Assembly: GCA_900542905.1 (NCBI GenBank)
Contig: UQPF01000003.1
Coordinates: 122,655-186,654 of the forward strand
Direction: 5' to 3'
Origin: an uncultured Collinsella sp.
GTDB taxonomy: Bacteria; Actinomycetota; Coriobacteriia; Coriobacteriales; Coriobacteriaceae
Length of the DNA: 64,000 nt
Shown: one piece after another, positions 33,054 to 41,897 of the stretch
How the letters are laid out: each line of letters opens with the position of its first letter
How positions within the stretch are numbered: position 1 is the stretch's first letter
The notes under the pieces: model-generated
The model's database searches: none
Seen by the model: only the letters and a program-made list of their open reading frames with translations
Told to the model about the DNA's origin: nothing
Position numbers and translations under genes: made by a program

Positions 33054-34349
33054 CTAAGCCCCAAGCCTACCCATTAAGAAATCGACTGCGGAAACGATTT
33101 TGATGCCGTCAATGTCGGTCGGATGGCTTCCCCGGCGAACAATGATGATCTTCTCGTAACCGCCGGTGATCTTCTCGAGCGACCTGAGCTCAAATGGACG
33201 CAATTCACGCTTGCGCGTCGCCTCCTCGTCAATCGACTCCGTGACCTGAATAAACTTACGATCCGAGCCGTCGCCGATCGCAACAAAGTCGATTTCAGCA
33301 TCTCGAAGATGACCCGTGAAGACCTGGTATCCGTCATAGACAAGGCGATTGTAAATGGCATTTTCGAGAACACGCCCACTGTCGCTGCCGCGATACCCAT
33401 CCAAGAAAGCTCGAAGTCCCAGATCCTCAATGTAGAATTTGCCACCGGTCTTCAAAATGTCCCGACCCTTAATATCAAATCGGCGCGCGTGCGAAAAGAT
33501 ATAGGTCTCCTCAAGGGCGGACACACAAGTGTCCACGACGCCGTGTGAGGATTTCGCCCCGTTCTCTGCCAGCGTTCCAACGATCTTATTAATTGATGTC
33601 GGGTTTGAAATGTTATCAGCCAAGTAGGAAGTGACGCGGTCGAGCACACTCCTGCTCGTCACCGACCGTCTGCCCCGACGGGCTTCGCGAGCCAAAATAT
33701 CGCGCCCGACGATTGTCTGGTATGTGCTCCAGATATAGTCCTTCATTTCCTGCTCCGGCAGCTTTGAAGCAGCGAGGAACGGCAGGCCTCCAAACGTCAG
33801 ATAGCGGTCAAGAAGATCGTCGAGTGCAACAATATCCTCCCGGCCAAAAACAGCAAGCCTATTCGTGACGTCAGTCGGACCAAGAAAGTCGACATATTCC
33901 GAAAAAGCGAGCGGATGCATCCGAATCTCGACATACCTGCCCGAGATTAAGGTCGCAATCTCTGACGAGAGGAGAAAAGCATTCGAACCCGTAACATATA
34001 TATCGCAGTCCCGGTCGACACGAAGTGCGTTAATCGTCTTCTCCCATCCGGCAACCTCCTGAAGCTCGTCGAAGAAGAGATAGCACCTCTTGCCCGCAGG
34101 CATTAGACCGTCCACGTGGCGGTAAAGCTCTCGCCAATCACGCACGCCCTCCAGCTCAAATGACTCCATCTTAAAGGTCAAAAGACATTCGGATGGAACG
34201 CCGTTATCCTCCAGATGTTTGCGCATCATGTCCAGAAGCGTCGATTTGCCACAACGGCGCATACCCGTTACGACCTTGATGACATCCGTGTCACGGAAGG
34301 CGATTAACTTCTCGAGATATCGATTTCTGGGAACCATCCGTTTATCCAT
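33054..34349 (-). CDS. AAA+ ATPase with C-terminal DUF4143 (copy 1)
   Basis: A 431-residue protein. The AAA_14 ATPase domain has Walker A G-M-R-R-C-G-K-S-T (29-37), Walker B C-Y-L-F-F-D-E-L-Q and the sensor T-G-S-N-A. The DUF4143 domain (about 210-380) contains Y-L-T-F-G-G-L-P and Y-I-E-D-L-G-L-R. The final segment D-A-E-I-D-F-V ... K-F-I-Q-V-T resembles a degenerate PD-(D/E)xK nuclease fold. Cellular role is unknown. The ATG at 34349 is chosen at M-D-K-R-M, and an inner ATG is possible. Two 33-35-bp direct repeats lie 15 bp upstream. A second homologue is at 47067-48434. Confidence 0.88.
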   Translation of the reverse strand: MDKRMVPRNRYLEKLIAFRDTDVIKVVTGMRRCGKSTLLDMMRKHLEDNGVPSECLLTFKMESFELEGVRDWRELYRHVDGLMPAGKRCYLFFDELQEVAGWEKTINALRVDRDCDIYVTGSNAFLLSSEIATLISGRYVEIRMHPLAFSEYVDFLGPTDVTNRLAVFGREDIVALDDLLDRYLTFGGLPFLAASKLPEQEMKDYIWSTYQTIVGRDILAREARRGRRSVTSRSVLDRVTSYLADNISNPTSINKIVGTLAENGAKSSHGVVDTCVSALEETYIFSHARRFDIKGRDILKTGGKFYIEDLGLRAFLDGYRGSDSGRVLENAIYNRLVYDGYQVFTGHLRDAEIDFVAIGDGSDRKFIQVTESIDEEATRKRELRPFELRSLEKITGGYEKIIIVRRGSHPTDIDGIKIVSAVDFLMGRLGA

Positions 34350-34363
34350 CGCTCGCCCCAATC

Positions 34364-34438
34364 TGCAAGTTTTTCTCACAGCATGACAAGAACTTACGAA
34401 TTTTGCAAGTTTTTCTCACGCAGCGACAAGAACTTGCA
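34364..34438. repeat. two tandem operator-like repeats upstream of DUF4143 copy 1
   Basis: 34364-34396 and 34404-34438 start 40 bp apart. Each begins TGCAAGTTTTTCTCAC and ends GACAAGAACTT. The second unit closes as an inverted repeat, GCAAGTT...AACTTGC. The remainder of 34439-34732 holds no gene that I can see. Confidence 0.7.
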
Positions 34439-34732
34439 TATCCGTCCATGGCCATTTGCGGTCGGATTCCAGCGAGGCCATGACAAGCAGCTTGCCACAT
34501 GGCCGACACGGAGCCATGGCATGCGCGGAATCTTGAGAGCAGGACTTCTCCCGGCAGCCTATAAGACAAAAACACATACACATAGATAGAGAGAAGCCCG
34601 GCAAGACACGGCGCCAAGGCCGCAGCCACAAAACTTGAGTGGCCGATAGTCTAAAAATCACATACGCCCAAAACACGAACGATCGATCTGTTATCCTGGC
34701 GCCAACATAGTCTTTCGAAAGGTTTGCCCAGG

Positions 34733-37609
34733 ATGACTACGCAGCGACAGATTGATATTGAATTCGACTCGCTTGCACGCGAGAACGATTCACCCAAGCT
34801 CATCGCCAACTCAAAGGCGACAGGCGGAACACTACTATCCGTTATCAAGGAGCAGCTCTCAACCTGCGGCTCTTTTGACTTTTGCGTAGCGTTTGTTGCA
34901 GACGGCGGCCTTCAAATCCTGGTCGAGGCGTTCCAGGAACTCAAGCAGCGTGGCATTAAGGGCAGGCTGCTCACGTCCACCTATCTCAACTTCAACTCAC
35001 CCGATGCCTTTCGCAAGCTGCTGGAATACGACAACATAGAAGTTCGCGTATTCCAGGGTAATTTGCATGCCAAGGGATACATTTTTGATAAGGGAGAAAC
35101 CAGCACGGTCATCGTCGGCAGCTCGAACATGACGCAGACCGCCCTCACCTGTAATAAAGAATGGAACGTGCTGTACCAGACTGTCGAGAACAGCCGCCTA
35201 CTTGGCGAACTGAGGGGCGAGTTTGGTTCGTTGTGGAACGACACCTCAACCGTTTTGCTTACTCAAGACTGGATTGAGAACTATGCCGCATATCGATCGG
35301 CACGTCCGCCAAAGCCCAAATCGAAACCGACATTCAGATCTGCTGAAACGCCGGCGCAGAATGGCCTCGAAGAAATCAAGCCCAATAAAATGCAGCAGCG
35401 CGCCCTTGAGGCGCTCGGTGTAATTCACCGCAAGGGCGAGACCCGCGCCCTGCTGGTCTCGGCAACCGGCACCGGCAAGACCTTCCTTTCAGCGTTCGAC
35501 GTGCTCGCAACTAAACCCCGGCGCGTCCTCTTTCTTGCGCACCGCCGGCGCATTATCGACGCCTCCCGCGCAAGCTACGAACGGCTCTTAGGTAGTACCT
35601 ATACGTTCGACACCTATCAAACTGGCAAGAATACAAGCAATGCTACCTGCGTGTTTGCCATGTGCTCTTCGGTCGCCAAACATTTGAGCGATTTCCGTCC
35701 CGATGAGTTCGACTACATCGTCATCGACGAGGCCCACCGCACGGGATCCCAGGGTTACCAATCCATCATGTCGCACTTTACGCCTCGGTTTTATCTGGGC
35801 ATGACCGCTACACCCAATCGCACCGACGGCTATGACGTCTTTGCCCTTTTCAATCACGTCATCGCGTTCCAGATCACGCTACAGGACGCTTTGGCCGAGA
35901 AAATGCTAGCCCCCTTCCATTATTTTGGCATTCACGATCTGGAGATTGACGACGAAACGGTCGAAGATACCGCCTTGTTCGGACGCCTAACATCCGACGA
36001 GCGCGTACGTCATATCACCGAGAAGATCGAGGAATATAGCGTCACCAAAAGCAACCGCAGGGGCTTAATTTTCTGCAATCGAAACGCCGAGGCAAAAGAG
36101 CTGTCGCGCAAATTCAACGCTCTCGGATATCGAACAGCTGCGATTAGCGGTCAAGATTCCGATGAGGTCCGCGATGCCACGATCAGCCGGCTTGAAGCCG
36201 GCAAGCTCGAGTACATTTTCTCGGTCGATATCATGAACGAAGGCGTCGACATCCCCTCGCTCAATCAGATCATCATGCTTCGACGCACCGACTCCGCAAT
36301 CATCTTTGTTCAACAGCTCGGACGAGGTTTGCGCCTAAATGATGGCAAGGAATACGCACTGGTGCTCGACTTTATTGGCAACTACCAGAGCAACTTCTTG
36401 GTACCCATCGCGCTTTCGGGTGACAAGACGTATAACAAAGACCGCCTGCGCCGTCTTGTCCAAGAGGGCGATTCGGCAATCCCCGGATGCTCGACCGTGA
36501 GCTTCGATCGTATTTCCGAGGCACGCATTTACAAGGCCATCGACGGCGGCGATTTCACCTCCGTCAGATTTTTGAAAAACGAGTATCTCGACTTGCGCCA
36601 AAGACTAGGCAAGATCCCCTCGCTGCTCGAATTTGATCGCAACGGCTCCATCGATCCGCTGCTCATCTTCAAGAATAGCGGCCTGGGGTCTTACCACGCA
36701 TTTCTTTCCAAATACGAGCCGGACTACACAGTTCAATTTACCTCTGATCAGACCAAGATTCTCAAATTTATTTCTCAGAAACTTGCCGCGGGTAAGCGAT
36801 TCGAAGACCTCTATTTGCTTCAAACGCTCGTCGAAGCCGGACACGAGGGCTACCGGCATATGCGTGAGGCTGCGCTTAGGAACTACCGCGCACAGCTTAA
36901 GGACAGCGCCGTTAGGTCGGCAATCGCTGTCCTTAAGGGCGACTTTGCCACTCCTAAGGATTTCGTTTCCCTGCTTATTGACGATGGATGCGGACCTCGT
37001 CTGACCGAAGCGTTTGCGACCGCCCTGCGCAACGCAGAGTTCAAGCGTCAGATTCTCGAGGTGCTGGATTTTGGTATTGAGCACAACCGACTCGACTATG
37101 CCGAGACGTACGAAAACACAAATTTCGTTCTCAACGCCAAGTACACGTACGAAGAGGTTTGCCGCTTGATGAACTGGGAAAAGAACATCAACGGCCAAAA
37201 TCTTGGCGGCTATTTTTACGACGAGAAGACCAATACATTCCCCGTGTTCATTAACTATGACAAGGCGCCCGACATTAGCGAGTCAATTCAGTATGAAGAC
37301 CGCTTTGTTTCGCCGAGCAAGCTTATCGCAATCTCCAAGGGCAACCGTACGCTCAACTCTCCCGAGATTCTGCGACTGCAAGCATGGCCGGGAAACGGCC
37401 TGAAGACGTATTTGTTTATGCGAAAGAACAAGGACGATAAGGGCGGCAAGGAGTTCTATTTCTTAGGCGAAATGCATCCGACCGGCGAGTTCGAAGCTAT
37501 TAAAACTAAGAGCGGCGACAACGCCGTTGAAATCGAATATGAGCTCAATGCGCCCGTGAGACAGGACATTTACGAGTTTATGCTCAGCGATTTGAGTGAG
37601 GCAGAGTAA
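34733..37609 (+). CDS. PLD-domain/DEAH helicase with C-terminal DUF3427
   Basis: A 958-residue three-part protein. Residues 1-175 form a phospholipase-D-like nuclease domain with one HKD-type motif, L-H112-A-K114-G-Y-I-F, and G-S-S-N-M-T-Q-T-A-L. Residues about 215-560 form a superfamily 2 helicase with Walker A A-T-G-T-G-K-T (244-250), D332-E-A-H, M-T-A-T-P-N-R-T and Q-Q-L-G-R-G-L-R. The rest is DUF3427. Relatives occur in variable genomic regions. A nucleic-acid restriction or repair role is inferred. The ATG at 34733 is chosen, with GAAAGG upstream. It is divergent from a DUF4143 ATPase and convergent with mutT. Confidence 0.9.
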   Translation: MTTQRQIDIEFDSLARENDSPKLIANSKATGGTLLSVIKEQLSTCGSFDFCVAFVADGGLQILVEAFQELKQRGIKGRLLTSTYLNFNSPDAFRKLLEYDNIEVRVFQGNLHAKGYIFDKGETSTVIVGSSNMTQTALTCNKEWNVLYQTVENSRLLGELRGEFGSLWNDTSTVLLTQDWIENYAAYRSARPPKPKSKPTFRSAETPAQNGLEEIKPNKMQQRALEALGVIHRKGETRALLVSATGTGKTFLSAFDVLATKPRRVLFLAHRRRIIDASRASYERLLGSTYTFDTYQTGKNTSNATCVFAMCSSVAKHLSDFRPDEFDYIVIDEAHRTGSQGYQSIMSHFTPRFYLGMTATPNRTDGYDVFALFNHVIAFQITLQDALAEKMLAPFHYFGIHDLEIDDETVEDTALFGRLTSDERVRHITEKIEEYSVTKSNRRGLIFCNRNAEAKELSRKFNALGYRTAAISGQDSDEVRDATISRLEAGKLEYIFSVDIMNEGVDIPSLNQIIMLRRTDSAIIFVQQLGRGLRLNDGKEYALVLDFIGNYQSNFLVPIALSGDKTYNKDRLRRLVQEGDSAIPGCSTVSFDRISEARIYKAIDGGDFTSVRFLKNEYLDLRQRLGKIPSLLEFDRNGSIDPLLIFKNSGLGSYHAFLSKYEPDYTVQFTSDQTKILKFISQKLAAGKRFEDLYLLQTLVEAGHEGYRHMREAALRNYRAQLKDSAVRSAIAVLKGDFATPKDFVSLLIDDGCGPRLTEAFATALRNAEFKRQILEVLDFGIEHNRLDYAETYENTNFVLNAKYTYEEVCRLMNWEKNINGQNLGGYFYDEKTNTFPVFINYDKAPDISESIQYEDRFVSPSKLIAISKGNRTLNSPEILRLQAWPGNGLKTYLFMRKNKDDKGGKEFYFLGEMHPTGEFEAIKTKSGDNAVEIEYELNAPVRQDIYEFMLSDLSEAE

Positions 37610-37651
37610 CAAAAAGGAGTGGGCCGCCATGTGGCGCCCCACTCCTTTTTT
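37610..37651. terminator. bidirectional terminator between the helicase and mutT
   Basis: AAAAAGGAGTGGGC pairs with GCCCCACTCCTTTTT. A and T runs make it work in both directions. Confidence 0.88.
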
Positions 37652-38045
37652 ACTTAAGTCCGAGCTTTTTTTCGAGCTCCTTAACGACTTTAACGTCTGC
37701 CGGAAGCCAATCGACATCCCACAGGTTATTGGTATCAAGCCATTTCATATCCTCGTGAGCGTGCTCTTTGAACTCCCCCGAAAGGATGGCAGCTAGGTAG
37801 CACTGCATCGACAGGTGAAACGTCGCGTAATCGTGTTCGACCGTGCAAAGATAGTCGAGGTTACCGATCGTGACCTCGAGCTCTTCTTGAATCTCGCGCA
37901 CGATTGCCTGCTCGCCGGTTTCGCCCGGCTCGAGCTTGCCGCCCGGGAATTCCCAGCCGTCTTTAAACTCGCCATAGCCGCGCTGGCAGCTCAGGATTTT
38001 TCCGTCCTTCTGAATAATCGCTGCTGCAACATTGATTGATTTCAT
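37650..38045 (-). CDS. mutT: Nudix hydrolase, MutT-like (8-oxo-dGTP diphosphatase)
   Basis: A 131-residue pyrophosphohydrolase. The Nudix box is G-G-K-L-E-P-G-E-T ... R-E-I-Q-E-E-L-E-V (about 35-58), with all metal-binding glutamates. N-terminal V-A-A-A-I-I-Q-K-D-G-K-I-L and Q-R-G-Y-G-E-F-K-D-G-W-E-F-P are typical of MutT/CTP-type (d)NTP pyrophosphohydrolases. It probably cleans the nucleotide pool of oxidised nucleotides. Whether it cooperates with the convergent DUF3427 helicase is unknown. The start at 38045 is followed immediately by the family motif. The 560-bp region upstream holds a large palindromic element. Confidence 0.88.
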   Translation of the reverse strand: MKSINVAAAIIQKDGKILSCQRGYGEFKDGWEFPGGKLEPGETGEQAIVREIQEELEVTIGNLDYLCTVEHDYATFHLSMQCYLAAILSGEFKEHAHEDMKWLDTNNLWDVDWLPADVKVVKELEKKLGLK

Positions 38046-38179
38046 AACTAGCCATCACCTCTCCAGTTGAGCCCAACCAGTATAGGTGATCAGTTGCCCG
38101 TCATGTCCCAGTCGCCTGAAAACCATCTGCTCGACCAGCCTTTGACGCCGTTTTGCACCGGCACCCCATCCCCCGCTAT

Positions 38180-38363
38180 CGAGGTCTAATACTTTTCCCG
38201 AGAAGTGAACGGCTGTTTTTGGACCCCTGAAGCATCCACATTTTTCGTCGGCAAAATCGCAGGATTCCAGCACCGAAACCGCAGGAAACGGCACCTCTAA
38301 AGTGTCGATGCTTCGGGGGTCCGATTTAGCTCGTTCACTTCTCGGGAAAAGTATTAGACCTCG
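38180..38363. repeat. palindromic intergenic element, family 3 copy A
   Basis: Perfect 32-bp arms (38180-38211 and 38332-38363) enclose an inner stem GACCCCTGAAGCATC/GATGCTTCGGGGGTC and a loop with CCGCAGGAAACGGC. The inner part (GAAGTGAACG ... CGTTCACTTC) is shared with copy B at 41234-41415. The outer 20 bp are specific to this locus. The rest of 38046-38605 carries no gene that I can support. Confidence 0.88.
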
Positions 38364-38605
38364 TCGGCAGCAGCCCAAAAGGTGAGTCGTTTCTCCCCCG
38401 CGCAACCCAATAGACACATTCCGCTCCTCCCTCACACCACCCAAAAACTCATCCAACATTAATCTTGGCTCAAGAATCGCTTAATCTATAACCTGCACTA
38501 TAGAGTTCGACCAAGGGCGGCGCCGCGCAACACAGACCGCCGAACGCAACGCTCGCGCCCGGGCAGATCGCCCGGCGTCGCGCCCATCGAACGAAAGGAC
38601 AGGTC

Positions 38606-39148
38606 ATGGACGACCTCGAAAAAGTTGAAACCATCCGCACCAAGTGCAACGTGAGCTACACCGATGCCAAGGCCGCGCTCGACGCCGCCGACGGTAACGT
38701 CTTGGATGCCATCATTTGGCTCGAGTCGCAGGGCAAGACCCAGACCACGTCGGCGCACGCCGCCACCGAGTCCGCGCCAGTCGATGAGCCCTCGGCCGAG
38801 ATGGTCGCCGCGCAGGCCGCCTACGAAAAGTCGAGCGAAAAGACCGACTTCTCCAAGAAGATGGACAGCGTGTGGGAGTACCTCAAAAAGCTCTTCCGCC
38901 TGAGCCTGGACACCAAGTTTATCGCCACGCGCCGCGATGCGATCATCCTCAACATCCCCATCCTGATCCCCATCGTCGCGCTGTTTGCTTGGGGCGCCAC
39001 GATATGGCTGATGCTGATTGGCCTGTTCTTTGGCATGCGCTACCGCATCGACAGCGACGGCGACGTGCCCGGCAGCATCAACAACCTTATGAATCACGCC
39101 GCCGATGCCGCGGACGACATCAAACAAAATCTGAACGACGACAAGTAA
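38606..39148 (+). CDS. UBA-like/DUF4342 membrane-associated protein
   Basis: A 180-residue protein. The N-terminus (1-45) is a UBA/EF-Ts-like three-helix domain (V-S-Y-T-D-A-K-A-A-L-D-A-A-D-G-N-V-L-D-A-I). An Ala/Glu/Ser linker follows. The C-terminal DUF4342 part has a long hydrophobic stretch (about 112-142), probably one or two membrane helices, followed by a polar tail. Function is unknown. It lies 18 bp before a response regulator and its kinase on the same strand, so it is probably in one operon with them and may feed into or respond to that signalling pair. The ATG follows AAAGGACAGGTC. Confidence 0.8.
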   Translation: MDDLEKVETIRTKCNVSYTDAKAALDAADGNVLDAIIWLESQGKTQTTSAHAATESAPVDEPSAEMVAAQAAYEKSSEKTDFSKKMDSVWEYLKKLFRLSLDTKFIATRRDAIILNIPILIPIVALFAWGATIWLMLIGLFFGMRYRIDSDGDVPGSINNLMNHAADAADDIKQNLNDDK

Positions 39149-39166
39149 TCGCAGACGGGGGCACGC

Positions 39167-39937
39167 ATGGCACGGATCCTGATCGTAGAGGACGAGGAGA
39201 AAATCGCCCGCTTTGTGACGCTCGAGCTGGAGCACGAGGGCTACCAGGTGGAGCACGCCGCCGACGGCCGCACCGCCGTGGACCTGGCACTGGAGCGCGA
39301 CTACGATCTGATTCTGCTCGATGTGCTGTTGCCGCAGCTCAACGGCATGGAGGTCCTGCGGCGTGTCCGCAAGCACAAGGACGTGCCGGTGATCATGGTC
39401 ACCGCGCGCGATGCCGTGATGGATAAGGTTGCCGGGCTCGATGCCGGCGCCGACGACTACCTGACCAAGCCGTTTGCGATCGAGGAGCTGTTCGCACGGA
39501 TCCGCGTGGCGCTGAAGCGCTCGGAGGCCGTGCGGGCGGCTTCGGGCGTTGGCGGCGCCGGGGCGGGTGACGCGGGCGTCGACGCCACTGCGATACCCCC
39601 GGTCAGCGACTCGACCCAGGCTTCTGCCTCTCCCTCCCCCGCCACGCTCGCCGTGGGCTCGGTCGCGCTCGACCCTGACCGCCGCGAAGTCACAGTCGAC
39701 GGCTCGCCCATCGTGCTGACTGCCCGCGAGTTCGACGTTCTCGCCCTGCTTATGGCGCATGCCGGCACCGTGCTCACGCGCGAGCGCATCGCGCACGAAG
39801 CGCTGGGCTACGAATACGTGGGCGACACCAACAACGTCGACGTGCACATTGCGCACCTGCGCGCCAAGATCGAAGACGCCGGCAGCGCCCGCATCATCCA
39901 GACCGTGCGCGGGGTGGGCTATGTCTGCCGCGCGTAA
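39167..39937 (+). CDS. OmpR-family response regulator
   Basis: A 256-residue regulator with receiver residues E8-D9-E10, phospho-acceptor D52 (L-L-D-V-L-L-P), T and K of the switch (M-V-T-A-R-D-A and L-T-K-P-F-A). The C-terminal winged helix ends V-R-G-V-G-Y-V-C-R-A. An unusually long Gly/Ala/Ser/Pro linker of about 38 residues separates the two domains. The stop overlaps the start of the kinase gene by 17 bp, indicating coupled translation. The stimulus is unknown. Confidence 0.93.
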   Translation: MARILIVEDEEKIARFVTLELEHEGYQVEHAADGRTAVDLALERDYDLILLDVLLPQLNGMEVLRRVRKHKDVPVIMVTARDAVMDKVAGLDAGADDYLTKPFAIEELFARIRVALKRSEAVRAASGVGGAGAGDAGVDATAIPPVSDSTQASASPSPATLAVGSVALDPDRREVTVDGSPIVLTAREFDVLALLMAHAGTVLTRERIAHEALGYEYVGDTNNVDVHIAHLRAKIEDAGSARIIQTVRGVGYVCRA

Positions 39938-41216
39938 CACCGAGGCCAAGCGCGTCACCTCCATCGCCCGCGCCATCAACTGGGGCTATATGTGGCGCCG
40001 CTTGATGAGCTACGTCTGGCTCGATCTGCTGCTGATGGTGATTGCGGCAGCGATCCTCGTCTATGGATACAACCAGACGCTGCCCGACAGCGCGTTTACT
40101 GCAGGCTGGATTCCCGGCGCCACCGTTCACGGCATGTCGCTGACGCCCGCGCGCGGCTGGGACCTAACAACGCTCACCTATACCGTCGAGCTTGCGCGTA
40201 CCGCCAAGACCTTCCCCCTCGCGCAGGACCTCGTCGCGCTATGGCCTCTCTACCTTGTCGTTGTGAGTTGGCAGGTCATCAGCGTGCTCAACATGCTCGG
40301 CGGTGCCCGCCGCGTACGCCGCACCATGGCACCGCTCAACGACCTGGCCTTGCGCGTAGACGAGCTCGGCCGCATGCAGCTCTCCAGCGGCAAGATGGAA
40401 ACGCTGGAGCAGGCCATCGAGCGCGCAAGCGTCGACTCGCCGAGCGTCACCACCGGCGACGCCGACCTGGCAAGCATCGAGGTCGCACTCAACCGCCTGC
40501 TGCGCCAGATGCAAGAGGCCAAGCTGCAGCAGATGTGCTTTGTCAACGATGCAAGCCACGAGCTGCGCACGCCCATCGCGGTGATTCAGGGCTACGTAAA
40601 CATGCTCGACCGCTGGGGCAAAGACGACCCGGACGTGCTGACGGAATCCATCGCGTCCCTTAAAGCCGAAAGCGAGCACATGCAGGAGCTCGTGGAGCAG
40701 CTGCTGTTTTTGGCGCGCGGCGATGCCGGGCGCACGGTCCTGCGGCGCGCGAATACCAACCTGGCCGCATTGGTCGGCGAGGTATGCGAGGAATCGCAGA
40801 TGATCGATACCGAGCACACGTATCGGCTGGCGTACGACACCACGCTTGCCAACGACCCGCGCTGCGACGCATCTGTCGACGTGGCGCTCGTGAAGCAGGC
40901 TCTGCGCGTGATCGTGCAAAACGCTGCCAAGTACTCGGGTGCGGGAACGACCGTCACGTTTGGCATAACGCCCGATGCGGGCACGGGTGCGATCGACATA
41001 AGTGTTGAGGACGAGGGCATCGGCATGAACCAGGAATCCGCAGCTCACGCGTTTGAACGGTTCTACCGCGCCGACAACGCACGCGATGCCGGCGCGCAGG
41101 GCTCGGGTCTGGGGCTCGCCATCGCCAAGTGGATCGTCGATAGCCATGGCGGCGTCATTGGCCTGACCTCAGTCGAGGGCGTCGGCAGCCGCTTTACGAT
41201 TCGCCTGCCGCGGTAG
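39921..41216 (+). CDS. sensor histidine kinase (HisKA/HATPase_c)
   Basis: A 431-residue membrane kinase. Two transmembrane helices (about 29-50 and 107-125) flank a 57-residue extracytoplasmic loop. A HAMP-like linker follows. The phospho-acceptor is H213 in N-D-A-S-H-E-L-R-T-P, with N-box V-Q-N-A-A-K-Y-S, G1 D-E-G-I-G-M, F-box F-E-R-F-Y-R and G2 G-S-G-L-G-L-A-I-A-K. The ATG at 39921 lies inside the end of the response regulator gene, after a G-rich ribosome site. It is transcribed with the DUF4342 gene and the response regulator. The small sensing loop gives no hint of the signal. Confidence 0.93.
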   Translation: MSAARNTEAKRVTSIARAINWGYMWRRLMSYVWLDLLLMVIAAAILVYGYNQTLPDSAFTAGWIPGATVHGMSLTPARGWDLTTLTYTVELARTAKTFPLAQDLVALWPLYLVVVSWQVISVLNMLGGARRVRRTMAPLNDLALRVDELGRMQLSSGKMETLEQAIERASVDSPSVTTGDADLASIEVALNRLLRQMQEAKLQQMCFVNDASHELRTPIAVIQGYVNMLDRWGKDDPDVLTESIASLKAESEHMQELVEQLLFLARGDAGRTVLRRANTNLAALVGEVCEESQMIDTEHTYRLAYDTTLANDPRCDASVDVALVKQALRVIVQNAAKYSGAGTTVTFGITPDAGTGAIDISVEDEGIGMNQESAAHAFERFYRADNARDAGAQGSGLGLAIAKWIVDSHGGVIGLTSVEGVGSRFTIRLPR

Positions 41217-41233
41217 GGGCGTCTCTCACGAAT

Positions 41234-41415
41234 CGAAGGTGAATGGTTTTCCGCGAAGTGAACGACCTATTTTGGACCCTCGAAGCATCCGCACTTTTTG
41301 GCGCCAAAACCGCAGGAAATACCTGACAAAACCGCAGGAAACGGCGTCTCCAAAGTGTCGATGCTTCGGGGATCCGATTTCACTCGTTCACTTCGCGGGA
41401 AACCATTCACCTTCG
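41234..41415. repeat. palindromic intergenic element, family 3 copy B
   Basis: Arms 41234-41265 and 41384-41415 pair over 32 bp with a single G-U type mismatch. Inner stem GACCCTCGAAGCATC/GATGCTTCGGGGATC. The core resembles copy A at 38180-38363, including CCGCAGGAAACGGC and AAAGTGTCGATGCTTCGGG. The outer arms differ. It starts 17 bp after the kinase stop. Confidence 0.87.
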
Positions 41416-41450
41416 TTTTACGACAGCCCGTCAGTCACCCTCTCGGCATT

Positions 41451-41488
41451 AAAAATGGGGCAAGGCCACGCGACCTTGCCCCATTTTT
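41451..41488. terminator. bidirectional terminator
   Basis: AAAAATGGGGCAAGG (41451-41465) pairs with CCTTGCCCCATTTTT (41474-41488), between the convergent kinase and VOC genes. Confidence 0.88.
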
Positions 41489-41511
41489 CGTTAGCTATAG
41501 CAGCTTGTGCG

Positions 41512-41886
41512 CTACTCGCGGCACAGGTGCACGGCGAAGCCGGCGAACTCGCGCTTAAAGTACACGAGCTTGGTGCCGCCGTCGGGCAGCAGCACGCGCG
41601 ACTCCTCGTTAACCTCGAGCCCGCGCTCGGCAAACCACTTCTCGGCCGCATCGATGTCGTTGACGGCAAAGCCAATGTGGCCCTTGGCGCCACGACCGTT
41701 CTGCTTCATGATCTCGACCAGCGAATCGTTAAAGTACGAAACGGGGGTCTCGATGACGGACAGACCCATCATCGTCGAGAACAGCTCCGCAATCTCCAGG
41801 GCGTCTGCCGGGTCGGCAGCGTTAATGCCCACATGGGCGACGCACATGCCAAAGAGCTCGACCGGATTGGCGTTCTGCTCACTCAT
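41512..41886 (-). CDS. VOC/glyoxalase-fold protein
   Basis: A 124-residue protein of the vicinal-oxygen-chelate superfamily. Two beta-alpha-beta-beta-beta repeats are visible (M-C-V-A-H-V-G-I-N-A at about 14-23 and G-H-I-G-F-A-V-N-D-I-D at about 69-79). Candidate metal ligands are H18, E58, H70 and the residue near H121. The substrate is unknown. Its start is 11 bp after the stop of an orphan PTS IIB gene on the same strand, so the two form a two-gene unit. This pairing hints at a sugar-acid or keto-sugar intermediate, but that is inference. Confidence 0.8.
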   Translation of the reverse strand: MSEQNANPVELFGMCVAHVGINAADPADALEIAELFSTMMGLSVIETPVSYFNDSLVEIMKQNGRGAKGHIGFAVNDIDAAEKWFAERGLEVNEESRVLLPDGGTKLVYFKREFAGFAVHLCRE

Positions 41887-41897
41887 ACAGTCAGCGC

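Noticed and set aside
38055..38459. 134-codon minus-strand frame across the family-3 palindrome
   Set aside because: It runs through both arms of the inverted repeat, has no ribosome site and lacks any domain.
38498..39979. 493-codon minus-strand frame over DUF4342 and the response regulator
   Set aside because: The plus-strand genes have clear domains. The minus frame is a shadow.
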